Positions 42,824 to 52,200 of a stretch of 64,000 nt of DNA are shown here, piece by piece (positions within the stretch are counted from its first letter, which is position 1; each line of letters begins with the position of its first letter). The notes under the pieces are model-generated. The model did not search any database. It was given only the letters and a program-made list of their open reading frames with translations, and was not told where the DNA came from. The DNA is from an uncultured bacterium (GTDB lineage Bacteria > Elusimicrobiota > Elusimicrobia > Elusimicrobiales > Elusimicrobiaceae), in contig CASFOP010000003.1 of NCBI GenBank assembly GCA_949296525.1, positions 1 through 64,000 on the forward strand, given 5' to 3'. Position numbers and translations under genes: made by a program.

Positions 42824-42855
42824 AAAAAAGGGAAGCTTTAAGGGCTTCCCTTTTT
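42824..42855. terminator. Bidirectional terminator after thrC
   Basis: GGGAAGC/GCTTCCC (42830-42836 with 42844-42850), flanked by A-tract and T-tract that extend the stem, lies between thrC and the convergent membrane-protein gene. Confidence 0.9.
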
Positions 42856-42875
42856 CCTTAAACAGCAAAAGCGGA

Positions 42876-43526
42876 TTATGGCCTCGCCGGCACATCTATC
42901 CCCGCCGGGGGCGCAGGAGGCGCAGGCGTCTTTTTGGGGCTTCCCCACACCGCCAGGCCGCCCAATGCCACAGATAATAGGATTATGGGCAGCACGAAAC
43001 GACAATAGCAGTCAAAGAGTGTCCACCTACTATCAGTAAGATAAATAAACACGTACAGCCAGGCAAGGACTCCGAGTACCAGACCAATAAATATCCCTAT
43101 TACCGACAGCACCAGCAACCCGCCGGACACATGCAATATCCGCCAAGGAAAATAAACGAGAACGAAATATATGGGAAGCGCTATTAATCCAAACAATAAG
43201 CACAAACGATTCCATTCTGTACAGTCCGGACGGCCTGCCGACATACCAATACCAAATCCATACCAGTATAAGAACACTAAAGCAGCCACTATGGCCAACA
43301 GCATTAACAATGCACAAAGTAAACCCACAGAGGCATATATAATCGGATGATTGGTAAGCAGGCGCCCTACCCAGCTGTTGCCCGGTACCACAATCCAGCC
43401 GAACACAACCCCCAAGCCGAGGGCAAGCGGCCCAAAGCCGCCCCCAAACGTCCCCAAAAACCCACACAGCACGGAATAAAGCCCCACGCCCACAATCTGC
43501 AACACAGGTGATAAATGAGCAAACAT
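42876..43526 (-). CDS. Polytopic membrane protein of unknown function
   Basis: 216 residues with about five to six hydrophobic helices, a Gly-rich stretch near the start (LCGFLGTFGGGFGPLALGLG) and a Pro-rich tail (PKKTPAPPAPPAG). No family is recognised. AGGAG lies 6 nt before the ATG. A repeat element (43638-43758) sits in its upstream region. Convergent with thrC and sharing its terminator. Confidence 0.65.
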   Translation of the reverse strand: MFAHLSPVLQIVGVGLYSVLCGFLGTFGGGFGPLALGLGVVFGWIVVPGNSWVGRLLTNHPIIYASVGLLCALLMLLAIVAALVFLYWYGFGIGMSAGRPDCTEWNRLCLLFGLIALPIYFVLVYFPWRILHVSGGLLVLSVIGIFIGLVLGVLAWLYVFIYLTDSRWTLFDCYCRFVLPIILLSVALGGLAVWGSPKKTPAPPAPPAGIDVPARP

Positions 43527-43637
43527 ATCTTCTCCTATTCTTGAAATGATTTTTTACCAAAAAACACACTGCATGTCCATTTCAGTGCCTTAGACAAGCA
43601 CTTCCGCGGACGGCCCCGGCAAAGACAACAGGCTTAA

Positions 43638-43758
43638 AACCGCCTAAAACGCCGTCAGCGGGGTTTTTGGCGCCGGGGGTCTTTTTTTGATAAATTTTGT
43701 TCATACACAAAATTTATCAAAAAAAAAAAACAATGCAAGCCCTTTTAAAAGGCCTTGC
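43638..43758. repeat. Palindromic repeat element, copy 1
   Basis: The core is TTTTTTTGATAAATTTTG (43682-43699), an 8-nt loop, then CAAAATTTATCAAAAAAA (43708-43725), a perfect 18-bp stem. It matches a second copy at 60158-60274 in the same orientation. CGCCTAAAA lies 42 nt before the matching stem position in both copies, an A11-12 tract follows the right arm, and CAATGCAAG(C/G)CCTTTTA closes both. The copies differ in the loop and linker. No gene lies inside. A weaker third copy may lie near 17957. Confidence 0.7.
43719..43758 (-). terminator. Terminator of the RecB/Cas4-like nuclease gene within the repeat
   Basis: On the minus strand GGCAAGGCC-type stem (43151-equivalent arm 43751-43758 with 43735-43742, one mismatch, AT-rich loop) is followed by ATTG and a run of about 11 T. 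It lies 22 nt after the stop at 43781, so the right end of the repeat may serve as terminator. Confidence 0.7.
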
Positions 43759-43780
43759 CAAACCTTGTAAGAAAAAATAA

Positions 43781-44545
43781 TCAGGCGGGGGTGTTGCCGC
43801 TGAAATCGGGCGCGGAAGGCTCGGGATCCGGGCAGGAGGATTTGTCGCAGCGGTTGCGAAACGCGCAGTCTTTGCAATGGGAAACATCCGGCTCAAAAAG
43901 GCCGGCTTCTATTTTCTCGCCCACTTCTATAAATTTGGCCAAAATGGCTTTTGCGTCAAACGCTTCAAACGGCGCGCTGACCTGTTTGTCAAACGCCGTA
44001 AAATAAAACGTCGCTTTGCCTTTTTGCATATTCCACGCGCGCTGCGCGCCCACGGCGTAAATGCCCATTTGCAACGAATCGGTCACTGCGGCGTCAAAAT
44101 CCACGTCGTCGCCGGTTTTATAGTCTATCACTTCCCAGCTGCCGTCGGGGTGTTTGTCTATGCGGTCTATTTTGCCGCGCAAAGTCCATTTGCCTTCCTG
44201 GAAAATAAACTCCCGCTCGGTGCTGTCCACCGTGGTTTTGCGTTCGTATTCGCGTTCGGCATACTGCTCCAGCATTTTTTTGCCTTTCAGGTAATATTCC
44301 ATTTGCTGGGCCGCGCTGGTGTAGCCGGCGCCCAGCCAGCAGTCGTCATAATAAAACAGCAGCTCCGACGGGTCATTGCTGTTGCGGTGGTACTCCTCCA
44401 GCGCGCGGTGTATGGACACGCCCAAAGACGAAGCGGCCACCAGGCCTTCCTTGCGGCCGTCCATATATTTATATTTATACAGAAGCGGACATTCCAGATA
44501 GGTTTTAATTTTGGAAAAATTCAGTTCGTGCACGTCGCTGTACAT
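43781..44545 (-). CDS. PD-(D/E)XK nuclease (RecB/Cas4-like)
   Basis: 254 residues. Single nuclease domain of the PDDEXK_1 type: the start LNFSKIKTYLECPLLYKYKY is the classical N-terminal motif with the first Fe-S Cys, SLGVSIHRALEEYHR follows, GKIDRIDK and WEVIDYKTGDD carry the catalytic acidic and Lys residues, and HCKDCAFRNRC gives the C-terminal cysteines. It is probably a 5'-3' exonuclease or helps a helicase. No cas genes are near, so Cas4 function is not supported. The start at 44545 is used because earlier in-frame ATGs lie inside rsmD. It begins 1 nt after rsmD ends. Confidence 0.85.
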   Translation of the reverse strand: MYSDVHELNFSKIKTYLECPLLYKYKYMDGRKEGLVAASSLGVSIHRALEEYHRNSNDPSELLFYYDDCWLGAGYTSAAQQMEYYLKGKKMLEQYAEREYERKTTVDSTEREFIFQEGKWTLRGKIDRIDKHPDGSWEVIDYKTGDDVDFDAAVTDSLQMGIYAVGAQRAWNMQKGKATFYFTAFDKQVSAPFEAFDAKAILAKFIEVGEKIEAGLFEPDVSHCKDCAFRNRCDKSSCPDPEPSAPDFSGNTPA

Positions 44546-44546
44546 A

Positions 44547-45128
44547 TCAGGCCGCCTTATATCGTAAAAAATGCACCAGGGTGTCGCCGTATTTTTCCAC
44601 GCGGAAAATTTCCAGTTCTTCCGGCACGGCAAACGGCTCGGTTTTATGTGTTTGTAACACAATGACCCCTTTGGGGGCCAGCAGTTTGGCCGACGATACG
44701 TTTTTCAGCGCCGGTTCGGACAGGGCCAGCATTTTATTATTCTGGTCGCGGTACGGCGGCCCCATGAAAATAATATCATAGCCCTCGTTGTCGCTGTAAG
44801 AAAGCAGGTAGTCCAGGGGTTTTAGCACGTCGCCTTTAATCACGCGCGCGCGGTCCTCAAACCCCAGGTGGATTAAGTTGCGGTGAATGTTTTTAATACA
44901 GGCAGGCTCCCTGTCCACACACACCACGCGCAGCGCGCCGCGCGACAACGCCTCCAAAGACACATTGCCCGTTCCCGCAAACAAATCCAGCCACATAGCC
45001 CCCGCCAGACGCGGGCGCAGAATATCAAAGACGGACTGTTTAATTCTGTCCGAAATGGGTTTGACCGGCAGGTTTTTGGAAACGGAAAAAATCCGTCTGC
45101 CCCGCGCGGTGCCTGCAATAATACGCAT
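44547..45128 (-). CDS. rsmD: 16S rRNA (guanine966-N2)-methyltransferase
   Basis: 193 residues, the normal size. It methylates G966 of 16S rRNA. The start RIIAGTARGRRI and PISDRIKQSVFDIL are characteristic, and the SAM site is LDLFAGTGNVSLEALSRGA. Motif IV, normally DPPY or NPPY, reads MGPPYRDQ: Gly stands at the position usually held by Asp/Asn (see findings). It is followed by the nuclease gene after 1 nt and preceded by the response regulator gene, 9 nt away. Confidence 0.88.
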   Translation of the reverse strand: MRIIAGTARGRRIFSVSKNLPVKPISDRIKQSVFDILRPRLAGAMWLDLFAGTGNVSLEALSRGALRVVCVDREPACIKNIHRNLIHLGFEDRARVIKGDVLKPLDYLLSYSDNEGYDIIFMGPPYRDQNNKMLALSEPALKNVSSAKLLAPKGVIVLQTHKTEPFAVPEELEIFRVEKYGDTLVHFLRYKAA

Positions 45129-45137
45129 ATTTTTCCT

Positions 45138-45785
45138 TTACAGCTGGGCGATGCCTTCCTTAATGGCGTAGCGCACCAGCTCGGCCTGTTTGTGAATGCC
45201 GAGTTTTTTCATAATATTGTTGCGGTGCACGTGAATCGTGTTTAAGGAAAGGTTAAACGTCTTGGCGATTTGCTTGCTGCTGTACCCTTCGGCGATCAGC
45301 TGCAGCACTTCTTTTTCTTTCGGGGTCAGGCCCGTTACGTCGCGCTTGCGCGAAGAAGTTTTGCCCAAAAAGCCCTGCACGATATATTTGGATACTTTGC
45401 TGCACAGATAAAACCGGCCGACGGACACTTCGTTAATCGCGTCCACGATTTCATCGGCCGTGGATACTTTTACAATAAATCCTTTGGCGCCGGCTTTCAG
45501 CGCTTTTTCCACCGACACGCGGTCGTCGTACATGCTCAGCATGACCACTTTGGCGTCGGGTTTCATCTTTACCAGCCGCTGCGTGGCTTCAATGCCGTTT
45601 AACACCGGCATGGAAATATCCACCACATACACGTCGGCATCATTTTTGGCGGCCCATTCCACCAGCTCTTTGCCGTTGGAAATTTCCGCCGCCACTTCCA
45701 TGTCTTTTCCTTTGCGCTCCAACACGGCGCGCACACCGTCACGCACAATTGCGTGATCGTCTGCCAATACCACTTTTATACTCAT
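45138..45785 (-). CDS. NarL/LuxR-family response regulator
   Basis: 215 residues. A receiver domain (about 1-120), with acidic residues in LADDHAIVRDG and the phosphoacceptor Asp in VYVVDISMP, is followed by a LuxR-type helix-turn-helix (GLTPKEKEVLQLIAEGYSSK to KLGIHKQAELVRYA). The ATG at 45785 overlaps the sensor kinase stop as ATGA; a longer start is inside the kinase gene. The two form a two-component system whose target genes are unknown. Confidence 0.93.
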   Translation of the reverse strand: MSIKVVLADDHAIVRDGVRAVLERKGKDMEVAAEISNGKELVEWAAKNDADVYVVDISMPVLNGIEATQRLVKMKPDAKVVMLSMYDDRVSVEKALKAGAKGFIVKVSTADEIVDAINEVSVGRFYLCSKVSKYIVQGFLGKTSSRKRDVTGLTPKEKEVLQLIAEGYSSKQIAKTFNLSLNTIHVHRNNIMKKLGIHKQAELVRYAIKEGIAQL

Positions 45786-46891
45786 ATCCTGTTCACCCCG
45801 TACGCGACCTTCGGGCATTTGGCTTCAATCACGGTGCCTTTGCCAGGTTCGCTTTTAATCGTCAAATTTCCGCCCAGATAAGCCACGCTGTCCCGCATGG
45901 ACAGCAACCCGATATGGTTGATGGACTGCTGGGAAGAGGCTTTAAATCCTTTCCCGTTGTCGCTTATTTTCAGCGTTACGTCCTTTACGCCCCGTTTAAT
46001 GCTTACGTCCACGCGCGTCGCGCCGGAATGCTTAATCACGTTATTAAGGCTTTCCTGCGCCACGCGGTACAAAACGATTTTTACTTCGTCGGATACGGCC
46101 GTCCCGTCGTCAGTTTGCGCCGTAAAGGTATGCTTAATATTTTTATACTGTGTCATGTGGCTGAGCAGTTCCTGCACGGCATCGGCCAGGGTAATCGCTT
46201 CCAAATTGGGCGGACGCAGGCTGACCACAATGTTTTTTACGCGCTCAATACAGTTTTTAATCTGTGTATCCAAATCCGCAATATCCTTTAATGCCTGCTT
46301 ACGGTCGCCGGTGCTGACACTGTCTTTAACCATACTTAAAAGCGAGGTCAAAATAACCGCCGCGGAACCTATTTCATCATGCAAAGCCGAAGAAATTTTC
46401 CTGCGCTCTTCTTCCCGCGCCATCAGCAGCAGCTGCGGGAAGGTACGTCCGCCCACTTCTTTTAAAAAGTGCGTATGCGAATAGTTATACGCCCAGGACG
46501 TAATATTCTTAACAAGCCCTAGCACACTGCCCACTTTGCCTTCGCTGTCGCGCAGCGGGATAAGCGTGGACTGAAAAAAGCAGGTGTTTTTTCCTTCACA
46601 CACACTCCACTCATAGCTGACCACCTCGCCTTCGGCCGCTTTTTCATGGGCCCGGCTATGTACGGGCTGGCTGGGGTCTACGGAGATTTGCGTACAAAAA
46701 CCCGCGGGTTTGCCAAACATAAAAATCTGTCTGTTGCGCACATCCGCCACATACACCAGGTCATAGCCTTCCACCCCCTTTTCTTTAATGGAAGTAAGGG
46801 AGGAGGAATCGTCCACAAACAGCGCCGTTTCCGCGCACTCATCGGGGCACGGATAAATGCAGCTTTTCTTCTCGTCCTTTGGTTCGGCCAT
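45782..46891 (-). CDS. NarX/NreB-type sensor histidine kinase with Cys-rich PAS-like N-terminus
   Basis: 369 residues, no membrane helix, so a cytoplasmic sensor. A PAS-like domain (about 25-140) is followed by the HisKA_3 dimerisation motif EEERRKISSALHDEIG, with the phosphorylated His, and a HATPase_c domain (NNVIKHSGATRVDVSI, ISDNGKGF, GLLSMRDSVAYLGG). Six Cys lie in the first third: 11, 15, 19 (CIYPCPDEC), then GFCTQ, VCEGKNTC. This could hold an Fe-S cluster or zinc, as in oxygen-sensing NreB. It is coupled to the response regulator gene. A GGGGGG lies shortly before the ATG. Confidence 0.88.
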   Translation of the reverse strand: MAEPKDEKKSCIYPCPDECAETALFVDDSSSLTSIKEKGVEGYDLVYVADVRNRQIFMFGKPAGFCTQISVDPSQPVHSRAHEKAAEGEVVSYEWSVCEGKNTCFFQSTLIPLRDSEGKVGSVLGLVKNITSWAYNYSHTHFLKEVGGRTFPQLLLMAREEERRKISSALHDEIGSAAVILTSLLSMVKDSVSTGDRKQALKDIADLDTQIKNCIERVKNIVVSLRPPNLEAITLADAVQELLSHMTQYKNIKHTFTAQTDDGTAVSDEVKIVLYRVAQESLNNVIKHSGATRVDVSIKRGVKDVTLKISDNGKGFKASSQQSINHIGLLSMRDSVAYLGGNLTIKSEPGKGTVIEAKCPKVAYGVNRI

Positions 46892-46956
46892 GCGCCCCCC
46901 GTTTACACCTTAGCTAGATTTTACTATTTTTTAACCCTTTTTCCACAGAATCTTAT

Positions 46957-46976
46957 TTGACAACGTTAGCCGTTGT
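46957..46976. promoter_or_regulatory. TTGACA overlapped by a small inverted repeat
   Basis: TTGACA (46957-46962) is overlapped by ACAACG-TTAGC-CGTTGT (46960-46976), a perfect 6-bp palindrome. It lies between the divergent kinase and PBP1A genes. No good -10 at 17 nt was found, so this is only a candidate operator. Confidence 0.3.
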
Positions 46977-47074
46977 ACCGCGTAAGTTTAATCTATATCG
47001 GGTAGTCCGTTCTAAAGCCTGCGCAACCAAACAACGCGCACGTGCTTTGGATACGCCGGACACGGGGATAAGTT

Positions 47075-47083
47075 TGCTATAAT
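47075..47083 (+). promoter_or_regulatory. Extended -10 promoter for PBP1A, leaderless start
   Basis: TG-C-TATAAT (47075-47083) ends exactly 7 nt before ATG 47091. No -35 match and no Shine-Dalgarno sequence. Confidence 0.65.
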
Positions 47084-47090
47084 TTAAATA

Positions 47091-49226
47091 ATGAAGACGT
47101 TGGGCAAATTTTTAACTTCCAAATTCTTTTTATACGGCCTGCTGGCCGCCCTGTTTGTGTGCATTATTGGCGGGGCGGTGTTCATGCGTTATATTTTCTC
47201 CGGCATTCCCCCCGTATATGAAATGGAAGAATATACCCCTTCTCTGACCAGCAAAGTGTTTGACCGCAACGGCAAACTCATTCACGAATTTTCCATAGAA
47301 AAGCGCAGCATGGTGCCGCTGGAAGAAATCCCCGTGGACCTGCAGAACGGCGTGGTGGCCATGGAAGACCGCGATTTCTTTAATCACGCGGGGTTTTCCG
47401 TGCGCGGCATTTTGCGCGCGCTTATGCACGATATTTTAAGCGGCAGCGCCAAACAGGGCGGATCTACGCTGACACAGCAACTTTCCCGCGGCGTTTTTCT
47501 GACCCAACAAAAGAAGATTATCCGCAAAATCCGTGAGATTATTTTGGCCGTACAAATAGAGCACCGCTTCAGCAAGCCGGAAATTTTGCAGTTATATCTA
47601 AATGAAATCTATTTGGGCAGCGGAGCATACGGCGTCAAAGCTGCGGCCAAACGCTATTTTAACAAAGAACTGTCCGAACTGACCACCGGCGAAGCGGCCC
47701 TGATTGTGGGCCTGATCCCTTCCCCGGGCAATTACAACCCTTTTGCCAACCCGGAGCGCGCCAAAGCGCGGCGCGACCTGGTATTACAGGTCATGTACGA
47801 GCAGGGCTATATCAACAAAGAGGATATGGACGCAGCCAAGGCAGAGCCGCTGCCGGAAAAAGAACCCGTACCGGAAGAAAATACTACTCCCGGGCTGTAC
47901 TTTATAGAGCATATCCGCCGGCTGCTGGAAGCCAAATACGGCACGGAAACGCTGTGGAAAGGCGGGCTGAACATTTACACCACCATAGATATTGACCAGC
48001 AGGAAATTGCCGAGAAAATCATGAATGAAAAGCTCAATGAGCTGGACATGGTGGTGGCCAAAGGGCTGGGCATAGAGATTGAGCCCGAAGACCCCGACGC
48101 CGAAACGGAAAAAGTAGAAGCAGAAACTCCCGAAACCGAAGGGGAAGAACTGCCCGATTTCCCGCGCCTGCAGGGGGCATTTATGGTACGCGACGTAAAA
48201 ACCGGCGCCGTGCGTGTACTTATCGGCGGGCGCAGCTTTGCCGACAGCAAATTCAACCGCGCCACGCAGGCCAACCGCCAGCCGGGTTCTTCTTTCAAAC
48301 CGTATGTTTGGATGGCCGCCCTGCAGCAGGGCTATACGCCCGCCACGCTGGTTAAAGACTTGCCCAGCATGTTCTATTTTGATGGACGCAACTGGCATAC
48401 TTTTGACGAAAACTCGGATTTGTATTCTCTGGAGCTGGCTTCCCAGTCCTTTATCGCTAATAAGTCCTTCAACGTATGGGCGCCTCAAAACCTGGGCGGA
48501 CGCAACGAAGGCTGGATTACCCTGCGCCGCGCGCTGGAAAAATCCAAAAACCTGGTGGCCGTCAATTTGATAGACGCCATCGGGCCGCGCAAAGTGATTT
48601 CCGTGGCGCGCAAAGCCGGCCTGACGGGGGCTTTGCCCAATGTGCCCGCGCTGGCCCTGGGTGTAAACGTTTTGCATTTGGACGAACATCTGGCCGCGCT
48701 GACCACCTTTGCCAACGGCGGTATACACACCGACAACTATTATATTGAGAAGGTGGAGGACAACAACGGCCGCGTGCTGGAAGAACATATCGGACAGGAA
48801 ACCGAAGCGTTTACCCCGCAGGATTCGTATTTGCTCATTAACATGATGAAAGGTGTGGTGCAAAACGGCAGTGGCCGCTCCGCCCGCGTGCTGGGCCGCC
48901 CGCTGGCCGGCAAAACCGGCACCACGCAAAGCCACCGCGACATGTGGTTTGTGGGCATGACCCCGCACACCGCCGCCGCGGCCTGGATGGGTTATGACGA
49001 TGACACTTCCCAGGAAAAGTATCAGTGGCAGGGCAGCACCACCGCACGGTGGTGGACAGCTATTATGCAGGAAATTTTGAAGGACGAGCCGAAGGACGAT
49101 TTCCCCGTACCGGAAGGCATTTCCTTCTCTTACATCAACCCCAATACGGGCAAATTGGCCACGCCGACCGACCCGAACAAATTTTTGGAAGCGTTTAAAA
49201 AAGGCACCGAACCTACCAGCTTTTAA
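47091..49226 (+). CDS. mrcA: Penicillin-binding protein 1A (bifunctional transglycosylase/transpeptidase)
   Basis: 711 residues. It polymerises and cross-links peptidoglycan in the periplasm. An N-terminal membrane anchor (about 12-34) is followed by the GT51 domain with MEDRDFFNHAGFSVRGI and QGGSTLTQQLSRGVFL. The transpeptidase domain has the Ser-x-x-Lys in GSSFKPYVW near residue 403, SKN in KSKNLVAVNL and KTG in LAGKTGTTQS. An acidic, Glu-rich insert (about 330-360) separates the domains. A leaderless promoter precedes it, and a terminator follows 10 nt after its stop. Confidence 0.95.
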   Translation: MKTLGKFLTSKFFLYGLLAALFVCIIGGAVFMRYIFSGIPPVYEMEEYTPSLTSKVFDRNGKLIHEFSIEKRSMVPLEEIPVDLQNGVVAMEDRDFFNHAGFSVRGILRALMHDILSGSAKQGGSTLTQQLSRGVFLTQQKKIIRKIREIILAVQIEHRFSKPEILQLYLNEIYLGSGAYGVKAAAKRYFNKELSELTTGEAALIVGLIPSPGNYNPFANPERAKARRDLVLQVMYEQGYINKEDMDAAKAEPLPEKEPVPEENTTPGLYFIEHIRRLLEAKYGTETLWKGGLNIYTTIDIDQQEIAEKIMNEKLNELDMVVAKGLGIEIEPEDPDAETEKVEAETPETEGEELPDFPRLQGAFMVRDVKTGAVRVLIGGRSFADSKFNRATQANRQPGSSFKPYVWMAALQQGYTPATLVKDLPSMFYFDGRNWHTFDENSDLYSLELASQSFIANKSFNVWAPQNLGGRNEGWITLRRALEKSKNLVAVNLIDAIGPRKVISVARKAGLTGALPNVPALALGVNVLHLDEHLAALTTFANGGIHTDNYYIEKVEDNNGRVLEEHIGQETEAFTPQDSYLLINMMKGVVQNGSGRSARVLGRPLAGKTGTTQSHRDMWFVGMTPHTAAAAWMGYDDDTSQEKYQWQGSTTARWWTAIMQEILKDEPKDDFPVPEGISFSYINPNTGKLATPTDPNKFLEAFKKGTEPTSF

Positions 49227-49235
49227 TTCTTTTGC

Positions 49236-49259
49236 GCCCGCCGCCGGCGGGCTTTTTCT
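49236..49259 (+). terminator. Terminator between PBP1A and mfd
   Basis: The perfect 7-bp stem GCCCGCC/GGCGGGC (49236-49242 with 49246-49252), 3-nt loop, is followed by TTTTTCTC. It ends only three bases before the mfd start codon. Confidence 0.8.
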
Positions 49260-49262
49260 CTT

Positions 49263-52200
49263 ATGACGACGCCAAACAAAACGGACATTCTATTTTTCTA
49301 CGGCCTGCCCAACCAAAGCGCGGCCGGATATTTTGCGTTTAAAAAATATTTGTCCGCGGGGCAAAGCGTACTTTATTTAACCGCACAGGACCCGGATTTA
49401 TTTATTAACGCGCTGGAAGAATTTACGCCGGACGGCGCCGTCAACCTAATTTCTTTCCCGGAGCAAAAAACCGGCCAAATGGCCGCCCTGCATGCACTGA
49501 TTAACGGCAAACGGCCTTTTGCCGTCGCCGCGCAATATGCGGACTGGACAGTCCCCCTGCCCGTGCCGGAAGATTTCCGCGCCAATACATTCACCGTGGC
49601 CCGCGGGGCCGTATTGCGCCGCGGCGACCTGCTGGACATTTTACAACACCGCGGGTACACGCGGGAAGACTACACCGAAGTCCCGGGCCAGTACGCCGTG
49701 CGCGGCAGCGTGGTGGACATTTTTTCCCCGGGGCAGGAGCGCCCGCTGCGCTTGTATTTTGCGGGCAACCGCGTGGAAACCATAAGCAGTTTTGACATTG
49801 ACACCCAAAACACCCAAGAGCGCAAGGACGAGGCCGTCATCCTGCCGCTGAAATTTGACCGCGAACCCGCCTCTTTGGCCGACTATGTACGCGGCGCACA
49901 GTATGTATTTGACGAGCCTCCGCAGGATTTTGACTTTGCACAATACTCTTCCGCCGCCGTGCTGACCCGCCTGCCCACGCACCAGGGCGTGAACTGTAAT
50001 TTAAAAGCCAATATAGAATTTAACGCCAATTTTAAACTTTTAGATACGGAAGCCGCCTCCCTGCGCCGGCAGGGCATGCAGGTCACCGTTACCTGTTTAA
50101 ACCGCGGTGAACTGGACCGTCTGTGCGAACTGATGCAGGACTATGAACACCTCAAAAACCTGCCTGTTAAAATCTCCCCCCTGACGCAGGGATTTTACTG
50201 CCCCGATGAAAAATTTGCGCTGATTACCTCGGCCGAGATTTTAAACCGCCGTTACCGCGCTTCCTCCGTTTTAAAACAGTTTGACGTACAGGGCGCGCAG
50301 AAAGTGCGCTTTAAAGAGCTGCGCCCCGGGGACTATGTGGTACATCAAAACCACGGCATCGGCAAATACCTGGGGCTGGAAATTATGGACAAAGAAGAAA
50401 ACCCGACCGACTGCCTGATTATTGAATACCGCCGCGGCAGTAAGCTGTATGTGCCCATGTATGACTTCAAACGCGTGCAAAAATACATCGGCGCGGGCGG
50501 CAAGGCGCCGGCTTTGTCGGCCCTGGGCGGCGTGGCGTGGAAAGACGTCAAAAAACGCGTCAAAGAAGAAGCGCAGAAAACCGCCAAAGAGATTTTGCGC
50601 ATGGAAGCCCTGCGGCAGGCCGCCGGCGGGGAGGCCCTGCCCGGCGATGCGCGCATAGAAGAAGAATTTGCCGACTCTTTCCCGTATGTACAGACCCCGG
50701 GACAGACACAGGCCATAGAGGACGTCCTGCGCGACCTCTCGCGCAACAAACCCATGGACCGCGTCTTAGTCGGCGATGTAGGCTTTGGCAAAACCGAAGT
50801 AGCCATGCGCGCGGCCCTGCACGCGGTCATGAGCGGCAAACAGGTAATGATGCTGGTGCCCACCACCATTTTGGCCGACCAGCATTACAAAACTTTCGCC
50901 AAACGCATGGCGGGCTTTCCCGTAAATGTGCAAATGCTCTGCCGCTTCCAGACCAAGGCCCAGCAGCGCGAAATTATCCAGCAAATCAAAGACGGCGTCT
51001 GCGACATCATCATCGGCACGCACCGCTTGCTGTCCAAGGATATTTCTTTTAAAGATTTGGGCTTGGTAATTATTGACGAGGAACACCGCTTCGGTGTCAA
51101 ACAAAAAGAAAAAATCAAAGCCAAAAGCGCCGGCGTACATACTTTAATGCTCAGCGCCACGCCCATTCCGCGCACGTTAAACCAGTCCCTTTCCGCCCTG
51201 CGCGACATTTCGCTCATTGACACGCCCCCGCGCGGGCGCACGCCCATTAAAACCGTCGTTACGGCCTGGAACAACGAGCTGGCCGCGGCGGCCATCACGC
51301 AGGAACTGGCGCGCGGCGGGCAGGTGTATTACGTGTACAACAGCGTGCAAAGCATGGAAAGCCGCTACCTCTTCTTAAAACGCCTGATACCCGAAGCACG
51401 TATTTGTATGGCGCACGGGCAAATGAAAGAGAGTGATCTGGAGCAAACCCTCTGGGATTTTAACAACGGAAAATACGATATCCTGCTGGCGTCCACTATT
51501 ATTGAATCGGGGCTGGACATTACCAATGCCAACACGTTAATTGTGGAGAACGCGCAGAATTTCGGCCTGGCTCAGCTGTACCAGCTGCGCGGACGTATCG
51601 GGCGCGGGGACAAAAAGGCCTATTGTTACCTGTTCCACCCAGACTGGCTGTTTAAAAAAGCGCCCGAGCCGGAAGAAGACTCTTACAAACAGCTGCTGGC
51701 TATGCCTTACAAGGCCCCGCAGGAAAAAGACCCCACCGAAGAAGCCAAAAAACGCCTGGCCGCCCTGATGGAATTTAGCGACCTGGGCAGCGGCTTCAAG
51801 CTGGCCCTGCGCGACATGGAAATACGCGGCGCGGGCGAACTGCTGGGCGTGAAACAGCACGGATATGTCAATGAGGTCGGTTTGAGCCTGTACTGCGATT
51901 TGGTGGCCAACGAAGTCAAAAAATTAAAAGGGGAAAAGGTGGTGCGGCAAATACGCGCCACGGTGAACCTGCCGCTGGCAGCCTATATTCCGCCCGACTA
52001 TATCCCTGACGACAGCGACCGCCTTAAATATTACAAAGAGCTCATGAGCGCAGACGAAGCGCGGGCACAAAAAATCCTGGACAAACTGGCTGACCTGGCC
52101 GGGCCGGTGCCGCAGGAACTGCACAATTTAAACCGCGTCCTGCAAATTTCGCGCCGGGCGGGACTGTTGAAAATTTATCACGTGGAATTTGCCTACGGTA

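Noticed and set aside
43682..43725. AT-rich palindrome as replication origin
   Set aside because: No DnaA boxes or dnaA/dnaN genes are near, and the same palindrome occurs at 60203-60244, so it is a repeat.
43781..44545. Cas4 of a CRISPR system
   Set aside because: The nuclease is of the general RecB/PDDEXK_1 type, and no repeat array or cas gene occurs in the window.
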